29,683 nt of DNA, taken from a virus. The translations under genes and the position numbers were made by a program. The first letter of the stretch is position 1. Every line of letters starts with the position of its first letter. Location of the stretch: positions 1-29,683 of the IMG/VR virus record IMGVR_UViG_3300022752_000284; one strand, 5' to 3'. Below the pieces are notes generated by a model. That model searched no databases, was not told where the DNA came from, and saw only the letters and a list, made by a program, of their open reading frames with translations. Shown here piece by piece: positions 14,670 to 20,566 of the stretch.

Positions 14670-15332
14670 TCAGAAGCTGGGGATGAGGATGTCGGAGACC
14701 TTCTGGGTGAGTTCCACGTCGCGCAGGCAGTAGGCAATGGCAGCCTCGCGGTCGGTCTTGAATAGTTCGTGGAAGTGCGCCCCGTTGCCGGCCTTGTCAC
14801 CTAGCCCGAGGTGCCTCGAGATCGCAGCCAGATTCCCGTGCGCCCGGTTGTCGCCCAATTGCCATACCTCGCGCAGATCCACGATTAGATCGCTCCAGTA
14901 GCGCCCATTGCGTATCCAGTAGGGCACAGTGATCCGGTGCTTCCAGGAGCGTTTGAATAGGAACGGCAGGTCGAACGGCTTCACATTGAATCCGATCAAC
15001 TGCGGCTTGCGATCGAAACTGTCGAGGAGTGTCCAGAACTGCTGCAGCATGACCTTTTCGCCATCCGCATCGGCGCAGAGCACCGCGGGTTGGTCATGCT
15101 CGATACGGTAGCCGATAGCCAGCACCTGGCCGCTCAGGGCATCCAGTGCAGCGGTCTTGATGTAGTCGCTGGCGTGGTTCTCCTCGGCCTTTTGGAGCTT
15201 CTCGGCGATGATGTCCGGGTTCTTGATGTTGCCGAGTTTGACCTGGCTCGGGTCAAACGGTGGGATGACCAACTCCCCGGTGGGGAGCGGTCCAGTTTCG
15301 ATGTCGAAGTAAATGCGTGGGTTTGCTGGCAT
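14670..15332 (-). CDS. DEDDy 3'-5' exonuclease
   Basis: A 220-aa DnaQ/RNase H-like exonuclease. Exo I is YFDIETG with Asp10 and Glu12. Exo II is IGFNVKPFDLPFL with Asp121. Exo III is YCLRD with Tyr201 and Asp205, placing it in the DEDDy subgroup. The stretch SGQVLAIGYRIEH near residues 67-79 also fits phage 3'-5' exonucleases of the PolB-like type. No polymerase domain is fused to it. It may proofread for another polymerase or trim recombination intermediates. The start at 15332 has a C/A-rich leader without SD. Confidence 0.85.
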   Translation of the reverse strand: MPANPRIYFDIETGPLPTGELVIPPFDPSQVKLGNIKNPDIIAEKLQKAEENHASDYIKTAALDALSGQVLAIGYRIEHDQPAVLCADADGEKVMLQQFWTLLDSFDRKPQLIGFNVKPFDLPFLFKRSWKHRITVPYWIRNGRYWSDLIVDLREVWQLGDNRAHGNLAAISRHLGLGDKAGNGAHFHELFKTDREAAIAYCLRDVELTQKVSDILIPSF

Positions 15333-15434
15333 AATGCTAAAACGGTTTGAATTGGTAGTTGTGCGTTTGTCAGCGGATGCGCACCCCCCGCTTGTCCATG
15401 AGTCCCCAGCAGCGACAGGCTGCCGGGAAAGTTG
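15333..15434. other. Short non-coding gap, nothing definite
   Basis: This gap of about 100 bases lies between two minus-strand genes. The part nearest the exonuclease start is rich in CAA-like triplets on the minus strand. I see no terminator and no convincing promoter. The only open frame is a 9-codon ATG frame that I do not call. Confidence 0.4.
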
Positions 15435-15836
15435 TTAGATCTGCTTCCCGCAGTGCGGGCACAGCTTGGGTTCTTTGGGCCGCTTCAGGAGCACCGGAAC
15501 GCCCAGCCATTCGCAGATCTCGGAGTAGGATTTCCATCCGAAGCCTGTGACGGCATTGGGATGCAGGTGCCCGGACATATACAGGCTCAGGGCCTCGGTC
15601 TTATCCTTCACCGCCATGCGGCCTAGGATATTGAATGTGCGCGTGGTGAATGGCCAGCCCCACTGTGCCTGGATCTCGGCCTTGATCTTAGCCGCCTGCG
15701 AGATCTGACTGATGCGCTGTTTAGTTAAGCCCATGATCTCGCCGATCTGTGTGATGGACTTGCCCTCGGCCTTCATTTGCATGACCTCGGGAATGAGGTT
15801 CGCAATGTTGCAGCGCTTTTTCTTGAGAGCAGTCAT
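15435..15836 (-). CDS. Small HTH / zinc-knuckle-like protein
   Basis: A 133-aa protein. An HTH lies around residues 15-45 (KAEGKSITQIGEIMGLTKQR, then ISQISQ), a pattern typical of sigma/terminase-type DNA-binding helices. The middle contains FTTRTFNILGRMAVKDKTEA. The C-terminus ends KLCPHCGKQI, a single CxxC pair that may bind metal only if the protein dimerises. I used ATG 15836, four bases after the upstream stop; a longer frame to 15857 would overlap that gene. It is probably a DNA-binding regulator within the replication operon. Confidence 0.65.
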   Translation of the reverse strand: MTALKKKRCNIANLIPEVMQMKAEGKSITQIGEIMGLTKQRISQISQAAKIKAEIQAQWGWPFTTRTFNILGRMAVKDKTEALSLYMSGHLHPNAVTGFGWKSYSEICEWLGVPVLLKRPKEPKLCPHCGKQI

Positions 15837-15840
15837 AGGC

Positions 15841-16623
15841 TCAGTAGTTAAGGTCATCCTCTTCCTGCTTTATCTGGGCTGCCTCGTCGGCCTTGAACTT
15901 TGCCTGATACCAAACCAGCGCATTGATCAGGCGCTTGTCGTCAGCGGTCTGCTTGACCTCGGCCCGGGCCTTGGGAAGCCAGTGCTCGATCAGGCTCGTG
16001 ATGCTTTCCTCGGTCAGCTCCCGGAGCTCAATGCCCTTGTGCTTCCCGACGTGGACTTTGACCTTGGACGCATCGTCCGCCGGAGGCTGTCCACCGCCCG
16101 AGGTCTTGCGGAAGCTCGAGTCGCCCGTTGCTGGCGCTGCCTTGCCCTCGGCTCCATCCTTCGCGGGCCGGTCCTGCAGCCGCACCCATAGCCCGCTTGC
16201 TGACAGCGGATCGCCTGCCTTGTGCGGCATGATGAGTTTGATATTCGCGTAGGTTTTGCTTCCATCCGCGCTCTGCTCATGCCCAATGACCAGGCTGGCC
16301 GGCCGCCCAATGAGGCTCTCCAGATCCAGACTTTTGTTCTCCTGATCGGTCAGCTTCCGACCAAACCAGTCCTTGAGGAACTTGGTGAGTGCTGCCTTCT
16401 CGTGCAGGCTGGGCACCATGGGCTTGGTAAACACCACCCAGGGCTGCACCGGGTCCCTGCTGTCGTCCTGCAGTTCAATCTCGAACGCGAACTTGAACTT
16501 CTGCTTTACACCATACTCGGTCTCGTACTCCTTGAGAGGAGTCACATCCACGCACACCGCCCGGCCCGAGAACTCGGGGCACGGCGCGAAGTCCTTCTTA
16601 CCGCCTGTTGCGCTAATTATCAT
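15841..16623 (-). CDS. Putative ssDNA-binding / replication accessory protein
   Basis: A 260-aa protein starting MIISATGGKKDFAPCPEFSG. Residues 20-140 look like an OB-type phage replication protein: KQKFKFAFEIELQDDSRDP, SLHEKAALTKFLKDWFGRKL and DLESLIGRPASLVIGHE. The order 'SLHEKAxL..FL..W.GR.L' then 'GRPASLVI' is one I associate with phage proteins annotated as ssDNA-binding. The C-terminal part is a disordered Gly/Pro/Ala linker plus a helical segment. It is followed by HTH, exonuclease and helicase genes. The start at 16623 has an unstructured CAA-repeat leader. The family assignment is from pattern memory. Confidence 0.5.
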   Translation of the reverse strand: MIISATGGKKDFAPCPEFSGRAVCVDVTPLKEYETEYGVKQKFKFAFEIELQDDSRDPVQPWVVFTKPMVPSLHEKAALTKFLKDWFGRKLTDQENKSLDLESLIGRPASLVIGHEQSADGSKTYANIKLIMPHKAGDPLSASGLWVRLQDRPAKDGAEGKAAPATGDSSFRKTSGGGQPPADDASKVKVHVGKHKGIELRELTEESITSLIEHWLPKARAEVKQTADDKRLINALVWYQAKFKADEAAQIKQEEDDLNY

Positions 16624-16652
16624 ACGTCTTACTTTGTGTTGTTGTTGTTGTG

Positions 16653-16844
16653 TTATTTCGAGGCCTGTTTTTCGACCTCGGAAAGTTGCTGGGCCATACG
16701 CTGGTACTGCGACCAATAGTCTGGCCACGTCGTCTTGATCTTTTGTAGGTTATTCTGGTCGGCCACCATCACCGCGCCGCCCAGCTTGCGAACGAATGAA
16801 CCGCCGTATTCGATCATCGTCCTGGCCACGTCTATGTCGCTCAT
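16653..16844 (-). CDS. Small hypothetical protein
   Basis: A 63-aa protein starting MSDIDVARTMIEYGGSFVRK. The middle has LGGAVMVADQNNLQKIKTTW, followed by a helical, Gln-rich tail. ATG 16844 overlaps the upstream stop as ATGA and is preceded by AAAGGG at about 7 bases. Similar short phage proteins exist, but I know of no function. It belongs to the run of small genes between 16653 and 17763. Confidence 0.6.
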   Translation of the reverse strand: MSDIDVARTMIEYGGSFVRKLGGAVMVADQNNLQKIKTTWPDYWSQYQRMAQQLSEVEKQASK

Positions 16845-16999
16845 TTTGTTCCCTTTCCACGCTTGCAATTCCAAAAGCTGGTACACTCAACCTTCTTTTC
16901 TTTTATCACCCGCTGTGTTTGACCGATCTCTTGTTTAGATAGCAACCGAAGGCCAGTTCCTTCTTTGATTATCCGCTGAGTGTCATTGGATGATATCAC
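16841..16999 (-). CDS. Very small hypothetical protein, GTG start
   Basis: A 52-aa basic protein containing SNDTQRIIKEGTGLRLLSKQ, then EIGQTQRVIKEKKVECTSFW. The segments TQRIIKEGTG and TQRVIKEKKV form a visible internal repeat. I chose GTG 16999 because it overlaps the upstream stop as GTGA and has a perfect AAGGAGG SD at 17007-17013, seven bases upstream. An ATG at 17026 lies beyond that SD and deeper in the upstream gene. Function unknown; one of a block of small accessory genes. Confidence 0.6.
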   Translation of the reverse strand: MISSNDTQRIIKEGTGLRLLSKQEIGQTQRVIKEKKVECTSFWNCKRGKGTK

Positions 17000-17238
17000 A
17001 GCTTCACCTCCTTGGCTTTGTTCCATCGGTTAATGTTTGCTATGTCGTCATTGTCATACATGAGTTCATTCCCCGCCTCCTCCAGCCGCTTGATGCGTTC
17101 GTTGGCCGCAAAGAGTTCGCGTTCCATGAGCTTCATATCGCCTGCCAGATCGTACATGGTAGCGCCGGGTTTGAAATAGGCCGCATCCGTCCTCGGTGTA
17201 TCACTGACCATTTTGTTGGTATCACCAATATGGCTCAC
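16996..17238 (-). CDS. Small conserved phage protein with LEREL-type helix
   Basis: An 80-aa protein containing MVSDTPRTDAAYFKPGATMY and then MKLMERELFAANERIKRLEE. The pattern 'SDTPRTDAA ... (L/M)EREL.AANERI.RLEEAG' is common in small phage proteins of unknown function, with a short coiled-coil helix. I used GTG 17238, which overlaps the upstream stop as GTGA and has GGGAGG at 7 bases. The internal ATG 17211 (MVSDTPRTDAA) is the main alternative and would match the usual N-terminus of the family better. Function unknown. Confidence 0.65.
   Translation of the reverse strand: MSHIGDTNKMVSDTPRTDAAYFKPGATMYDLAGDMKLMERELFAANERIKRLEEAGNELMYDNDDIANINRWNKAKEVKL
17007..17013 (-). promoter_or_regulatory. 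Perfect SD fixing a GTG start
   Basis: AAGGAGG on the minus strand, seven bases before GTG 16999. It lies inside the 3' end of the upstream gene and decides the start of the 52-aa gene. Confidence 0.75.
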
Positions 17239-17450
17239 GGCTTGGCCTCCCTCGCTTTAAGCATTGCGTCGGCTATTTCGAAAGCCTTAACAGATGCATT
17301 CTCTAAGCCCCATCCTCTGATAATCAATGCCTCTATCGCCTTAGCGGCAAAGTAGTCGCGCAGGGTCATGCCGAATTGGTCAGCACTGTTGCCTTCGGGA
17401 TGATACCCCATTGGAAACGCCGGTCCTCCGTGCCAAATTGATTCGCTCAT
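17235..17450 (-). CDS. Small conserved phage protein, GMTLRDYFAAKA type
   Basis: A 71-aa protein beginning MSESIWHGGPAFPMGYHPEG and containing GMTLRDYFAAKAIEALI and AFEIADAMLKAREAKP. The signature 'GGPAFP ... GMTLRDYFAAKA ... ADAMLKARE' recurs in small accessory proteins of many phages and prophages; no function is established to my knowledge. ATG 17450 overlaps the upstream stop as ATGA, with AAGGA seven bases upstream. Confidence 0.75.
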   Translation of the reverse strand: MSESIWHGGPAFPMGYHPEGNSADQFGMTLRDYFAAKAIEALIIRGWGLENASVKAFEIADAMLKAREAKP

Positions 17451-17566
17451 TTCGATTCCTTCTCTTTCGATTTTCCTTCTTCAATAATTGCCATCACGCA
17501 CCGCTTTTTCACGCCAACATAAGCCTGCATGACGCGGATAGCCTCAATTGTTTGTTCTTTATTCAT
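17447..17566 (-). CDS. 39-aa hypothetical protein
   Basis: A 39-codon frame starting MNKEQTIEAIRVMQAYVGVK, with a basic/acidic tail (EEGKSKEKESK). It fills exactly the space between two other small genes: its ATG overlaps the upstream stop as ATGA and its stop overlaps the next ATG as ATGA. That tight stitching is the main evidence it is real. It looks like a single amphipathic helix. Function unknown. Confidence 0.55.
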   Translation of the reverse strand: MNKEQTIEAIRVMQAYVGVKKRCVMAIIEEGKSKEKESK

Positions 17567-17763
17567 TTGGTTTCTTCCACTTGTTGCATTTCAACAAAGT
17601 CCAATGTGTTTGTTTCGTCGATTGCTATTCCTCGGTTATATCTACGGCAGTGTAATTCGATTGCGTTGTAGACCTCATTAGCCTTTTCTTCTGGTAGATA
17701 GATCAACAAAATACCTTTAAGAGTGATGCGGAATACTTCTGATTTAGTTTGTTTTTTGCTCAT
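17563..17763 (-). CDS. Small hypothetical protein
   Basis: A 66-aa protein starting MSKKQTKSEVFRITLKGILL. It has a short hydrophobic strand (GILLIYLPEEKANEVYNAIE), then a Cys/Arg-containing segment, and ends FVEMQQVEETK. ATG 17763 overlaps the resolvase stop as ATGA and has GGAGG seven bases upstream, so the start is firm. Base composition here is AT-richer than in the structural genes. I do not recognise the family. Confidence 0.6.
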   Translation of the reverse strand: MSKKQTKSEVFRITLKGILLIYLPEEKANEVYNAIELHCRRYNRGIAIDETNTLDFVEMQQVEETK

Positions 17764-18215
17764 TTGATTCCCTCCGCAATCATGGCGTGCTCAAGGATCA
17801 GCACGGCGTCCGCGGTTTTGAGTGTGATGTGCAGGCTGGGCCTCCTTTGCTGCGCCAAGCCTTTTAAATGGCTCTTCCAGGCCTTGCCGTGCGTCTTTGA
17901 GGTGCCAGCCCCAATCGTCTTCTGCCAACGCTGTGGCGGCACCTCAATCACCCGGACTTTGCATGCTGCGATCAGGCCATGCAGGAATCCGACGTTGTAG
18001 CCGAAGTTAAACATGGCGCTGCCGGGTGCTCCCTTGCCGCCGATGTAGCCGCCGACCTTTTCGATGTAGACCACGTCACTCACACCCAGCCTGTCGAGGA
18101 CTAGGTCGCGCACATCGGCGTCGGTGGCAGGCATGGCGTCTAGCGTCACGCCGTTGCGGCCGTAGAAAGCTAGTCCGCCCGATAGGCCGGGGTCGATTGC
18201 TAGGATGCGCTTCAT
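17760..18215 (-). CDS. RuvC-like Holliday-junction resolvase
   Basis: A 151-aa RNase H-fold nuclease. Residues 1-14 (MKRILAIDPGLSGG) carry the first catalytic Asp8 with the DPGxSG turn. Glu52 lies in VVYIEKVGG, followed by the typical glycine-rich loop and FNFGYNVGFLHGLIAA. The last acidic site is Asp136 in KTADAVLILEHA. Length and order match phage and bacterial RuvC-type resolvases, which cut branched DNA before packaging. I used ATG 18215, overlapping the upstream stop as ATGA. It follows a small ribbon-helix-helix-like gene in the same operon. Confidence 0.85.
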   Translation of the reverse strand: MKRILAIDPGLSGGLAFYGRNGVTLDAMPATDADVRDLVLDRLGVSDVVYIEKVGGYIGGKGAPGSAMFNFGYNVGFLHGLIAACKVRVIEVPPQRWQKTIGAGTSKTHGKAWKSHLKGLAQQRRPSLHITLKTADAVLILEHAMIAEGIK

Positions 18216-18346
18216 TTTGCAGCCTTTCTTAGCCAAGTCATTATGGCCTTGTCGGCTACTGCCTGCATTTTGAGGCCGTAGGCGAGGCAGTAGTCCCGCA
18301 GGGCCTTATGGGTGGTGGGTGTCACGTTGATGGTTTTTGGTTTCAT
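18212..18346 (-). CDS. 44-aa ribbon-helix-helix-like protein
   Basis: A 44-aa protein starting MKPKTINVTPTTHKALRDYC, followed by a helix ending AIMTWLRKAAK. A beta-strand (TINVTP) followed by 'TTHKALRDYC' and a second helix is the layout of small ribbon-helix-helix DNA-binding proteins (Arc/ParD/CopG type). The start forms a TAATG overlap with the lysozyme gene stop, and the stop overlaps the resolvase ATG. It may be a local repressor; no operator is demonstrated. Confidence 0.55.
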   Translation of the reverse strand: MKPKTINVTPTTHKALRDYCLAYGLKMQAVADKAIMTWLRKAAK

Positions 18347-18678
18347 TACAGATGCTTGCGGACTTTGTTCCAATAGGCCTCGGTGGCCTGCTTCTTCTCA
18401 CCCCTAGGACCGCCACCGTTCCACTTGCGGGCGAGCTGCTCGGTCGTGCAGCCCTTGCCGTAGTACTTCAGGTAGGCCTCGCAGACTGCCCTAGCCTGCA
18501 CCCGGTTGGTCATGTCCTCCCATCGGTAATGGCTGCCGGTGAATCGGTTCACGTCCTGCACCACGCCGCGGTGGATCTGCAGAGGCCCGAGGGCGCGTCC
18601 GTTGTCTCCGATGGCAAGATCGTTGCCGGAGGACTCGACGATGATCAGAGCGCTGATGAGGTTGGAAATGGTGGTCAT
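18346..18678 (-). CDS. Lysozyme / lytic transglycosylase-like endolysin
   Basis: A 110-aa protein. Residues 1-20 end in ALIIVESSGND, where Glu15 fits the catalytic glutamate of the SLT/goose-lysozyme fold. GPLQIHRGVVQDVNR follows at 31-45, matching the usual GxLQI motif, and the C-terminus has LARKWNGGGPRG as in related phage lysozymes. It would cleave peptidoglycan between MurNAc and GlcNAc. I see no signal peptide, so it would need a holin, and candidate holins lie at 1-242. I chose ATG 18678; a frame extension to 18738 is possible but has less support. The leader shows no SD. Confidence 0.75.
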   Translation of the reverse strand: MTTISNLISALIIVESSGNDLAIGDNGRALGPLQIHRGVVQDVNRFTGSHYRWEDMTNRVQARAVCEAYLKYYGKGCTTEQLARKWNGGGPRGEKKQATEAYWNKVRKHL

Positions 18679-18865
18679 GGTTTGGAGAGTTTTGCGCGTT
18701 GACCAGTCGCGCCCCTGGTTGGGTGGTATTGGCCCCACCCGGGCCTAAAGTGTTGTTGCCTTCGACGTGATCAAGATGGGCGATGCCATGCCTTCCGTCT
18801 ACATAAAAAACTGTTTTTCTGTAGATTTGAGAAAAAACTCAATGTTTATGCGGGTCAAACAGGAG
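18679..18865. other. Leader region upstream of the lysozyme gene, with hairpins
   Basis: A 187-base non-coding stretch. It contains three inverted repeats: GGGTGG/CCACCC at 18721-18740, CTACA/TGTAG at 18799-18824 enclosing A and T tracts, and TTGAG/CTCAA at 18827-18842 around six A's. On the minus strand a TTGACC hexamer follows the upstream gene stop, but its matched -10 is poor. A 14-codon frame at 18745-18789 has GGAAGG upstream; I do not call it. The region may hold a promoter or attenuator for the lysozyme operon. Confidence 0.4.
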
Positions 18866-19048
18866 TCACTTCTTTGCGATTAGCACGAATTTGGCGAAAA
18901 ACTCAGCCTTGGGACGGCAATGGATCTGGCCGTCGTCGACCCTGCGATAGACCACGGCGTCCCACTTGGTCTCACCGACCCGCAGTTTGGCGTCGAGAGC
19001 GACCACCTCCACCTCGATCAACGGCTTGAATCTGTTGAAGAAACGCAT
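18866..19048 (-). CDS. Small hypothetical protein
   Basis: A 60-aa protein starting MRFFNRFKPLIEVEVVALDA. It is basic and beta-rich and continues through GETKWDAVVYRRVDDGQIHC and RPKAEFFAKFVLIAKK. I do not recognise the family. ATG 19048 lies inside the 3' end of the upstream gene (31-base overlap) and has no SD; a longer frame to 19204 overlaps that gene fully and looks like a shadow. It is the last gene before the non-coding leader of the lysozyme block. Confidence 0.5.
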   Translation of the reverse strand: MRFFNRFKPLIEVEVVALDAKLRVGETKWDAVVYRRVDDGQIHCRPKAEFFAKFVLIAKK

Positions 19049-19275
19049 CGGTAGTGCGGTACTGGGTAAGATGCTCTGGTCGGGCAAGGTATGCGGAATG
19101 TTCTGAACTCCATGATGCCGTGCTTGACCGCCGCAGTCAGCATTTGATTTGTCTGAGCCCTCGCAAGCCCCCATTCCTTGCCCCACTGGAGCGCGGTTTT
19201 CCATTCAGGGGCCGGGACCTCAACTTTACGCTGAATCTCGTCCCGGATGCGCTTTAGAAGCTCGGAAGATTCCAT
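19018..19275 (-). CDS. Small winged-helix/HTH-like phage protein
   Basis: An 85-aa protein starting MESSELLKRIRDEIQRKVEV. Its centre, EWKTALQWGKEWGLARAQTN, followed by QMLTAAVKHGIMEFRTFRI and ending SYPVPHYRC, has the 'Wkta..W..EWg ... L..av..G.ME' layout of small phage DNA-binding proteins. ATG 19275 has AAGGAG seven bases upstream, which makes it the best start in the region. It overlaps the metallophosphoesterase gene by 22 bases. A regulator or accessory role is likely. Confidence 0.6.
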   Translation of the reverse strand: MESSELLKRIRDEIQRKVEVPAPEWKTALQWGKEWGLARAQTNQMLTAAVKHGIMEFRTFRIPCPTRASYPVPHYRCVSSTDSSR

Positions 19276-20015
19276 CGTGTTTCTCCTTGGGGCCATTGGT
19301 GGACGTAAAGCTGGGCTGATGTCTCGGTGTACTCGCCAAAAACGATGCCATGGGACCACGCAAGCGTACCCCTTCTTCGCAGCGCGTAATCCATGCATGG
19401 CGCGTCCGCAAGCGTCCCGGGCGACAGACACACCGGATGGTCGCTGCGACGCCCTGTGGCCATTCCTGCGCGATGCGCATGGGCCACCACGGTGTTGCCC
19501 CACGTCTCCGCGGTGTCGCGCATGAAATTCTCAGAGTAAAGGATGCCATGGCCCCATTTGAAGCCTCCCAGGGTGTACCAGCTCCGAGGCAGCACGTCGT
19601 GATGTTTGATAAAGATCCGGGCATGCCGCTTGATCGGCTCACACATTTTGTCCCAGATGGCCTCGGCAAAGCCCCGCACCACGGTGTTGTGGTGGTGCAA
19701 ATACTTCAAAGCTCTTTGATCGTGGTTGCCCAGGATGAACACCGTCGGCCGGAGGGCATTGAGAAAGTCTCGACCACACTCAATGTCATCGAGATAGTCG
19801 TCCGCATGATCCGAGTCGTCAGGGTTGGCCAGAGAGCCTGCGCGAAGGCTGGCGAGGTCATAGGCGTCCCCCAAGTGGATCACTTCATCGGGCTTGAATT
19901 GCTCCCGAAAAAGCAGGGCAGCAGCCAATGCATCCTTGTTCGCCCGATTCCCGTGACTGCACCCGACAGCCATCACACGTTTTCGGCCTTGGACAATGGT
20001 CACACCGGATTGCAA
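19254..20015 (-). CDS. Metallophosphoesterase-like protein with altered first motif
   Basis: A protein of up to 253 aa with the calcineurin-like fold motifs: VMAVGCSHGNR (residues 14-24), HLGDAYDL (47-54), FILGNHDQ (93-100) and VVAHAHRAG near the C-terminus. The family usually has Asp-x-His in the first motif, but here it reads Cys19-Ser20-His21, so the first metal-binding Asp is missing. Substrates of such phage enzymes vary (nucleotides, DNA ends, proteins). The start is uncertain: TTG 20015, GTG 20003 or ATG 19973 are all possible, and the ATG would cut the first beta-strand. It is divergent from the plus-strand HExxH gene. Confidence 0.7.
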   Translation of the reverse strand: MQSGVTIVQGRKRVMAVGCSHGNRANKDALAAALLFREQFKPDEVIHLGDAYDLASLRAGSLANPDDSDHADDYLDDIECGRDFLNALRPTVFILGNHDQRALKYLHHHNTVVRGFAEAIWDKMCEPIKRHARIFIKHHDVLPRSWYTLGGFKWGHGILYSENFMRDTAETWGNTVVAHAHRAGMATGRRSDHPVCLSPGTLADAPCMDYALRRRGTLAWSHGIVFGEYTETSAQLYVHQWPQGETRWNLPSF

Positions 20016-20041
20016 GCATTTTCTCTAATCAATTGCAAGCA
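20009..20041. promoter_or_regulatory. Direct repeats between divergent genes, possible operator
   Basis: ATTGCAAGCA occurs at 20009-20018 and again at 20032-20041, 23 bases start to start, about two helical turns. TTGCAA inside it is itself palindromic. The repeats flank the starts of the minus-strand metallophosphoesterase gene and the plus-strand HExxH gene, so a protein binding both copies could control both. No clear promoter hexamers were found. Confidence 0.4.
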
Positions 20042-20043
20042 CT

Positions 20044-20292
20044 ATGGCTACACCACGCATCAAAATCACGGAACGCAAGCTGCTGCGCTACAATGCCGTC
20101 GGTATTGCCTGGGTCGGTGACGGCCGTGTCGAGATCGACCCTCGGCTAGATGAAAAATACCGGCTTGAGGTCCTGGTGCATGAGCTGCTGCACCACATGC
20201 ATCCCGAATGGGTCGAAGAGGAGGTTGAGCGCCACGGCAATTGGCTTGGGAAGATCCTGTGGCGGCAGGGCTATCGGAGGATGAGGCCCTAA
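20044..20292 (+). CDS. HExxH small metallopeptidase-like protein (only plus-strand gene)
   Basis: An 82-aa protein. The core is LEVLVHELLHHMHPEWVEEE, with the zinc-protease signature HELLH at residues 46-50 and further His and Glu residues downstream that could complete the metal site (HxxxPxW, then EEEVERHG). This resembles the minimal HExxH domain of SprT-like and related phage proteins. The N-terminus is a small beta-structure (GIAWVGDGRVEIDPRL). It is the only gene read rightward. Its stop is directly next to the stop of the converging 86-aa gene (TAATTA), with no space for a terminator. Protease activity is inferred. Confidence 0.7.
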   Translation: MATPRIKITERKLLRYNAVGIAWVGDGRVEIDPRLDEKYRLEVLVHELLHHMHPEWVEEEVERHGNWLGKILWRQGYRRMRP

Positions 20293-20553
20293 TTACGGCC
20301 ACGCGGTGTAGACCACCGTGCCCTGGCCATTGGCGTCGACTAGCTCGACAGCGTTCACGCCCTTCAGCTTGCCTAGCGCGGCCAGGAGTTGCGTGTCGCT
20401 GGTGGCATTGGCGATGCAGGTCGACACGATGTCCGCGTCGTCGTAGGAAGCCGACAGGTTCTCCTTGGTGCGGTCGCGCCAGACGCGCACCACGCGACCG
20501 TTGGAGAGATTGACGCGCCGCATTGATTCGACGCAGGGGAAGGTGTGTTTCAT
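20293..20553 (-). CDS. Small hypothetical phage protein
   Basis: An 86-aa protein starting MKHTFPCVESMRRVNLSNGR, then VVRVWRDRTKENLSASYDDA, a helical middle, and ending GQGTVVYTAWP. It is acidic/basic mixed with beta-rich ends. ATG 20553 follows the fibre gene stop by 13 bases; no SD is seen. The stop abuts the converging plus-strand gene. I do not recognise the family. Its place after the fibre gene suggests a late accessory protein. Confidence 0.5.
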   Translation of the reverse strand: MKHTFPCVESMRRVNLSNGRVVRVWRDRTKENLSASYDDADIVSTCIANATSDTQLLAALGKLKGVNAVELVDANGQGTVVYTAWP

Positions 20554-20566
20554 TTGAGACTTTAGA

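Noticed and set aside
18745-18789. 14-codon leader peptide with GGAAGG upstream
   Set aside because: Too short to support from one sequence, and no amino-acid bias suggests attenuation.
18799-18824. CTACA/TGTAG hairpin as an intrinsic terminator
   Set aside because: The stem is short and AT-rich with poor pairing in the centre; kept only as an inverted repeat in the leader region.
19350-20120. Plus-strand frame of about 256 codons opposite the metallophosphoesterase gene
   Set aside because: The minus-strand protein has clear family motifs; the plus frame has none and runs across the divergent gap.
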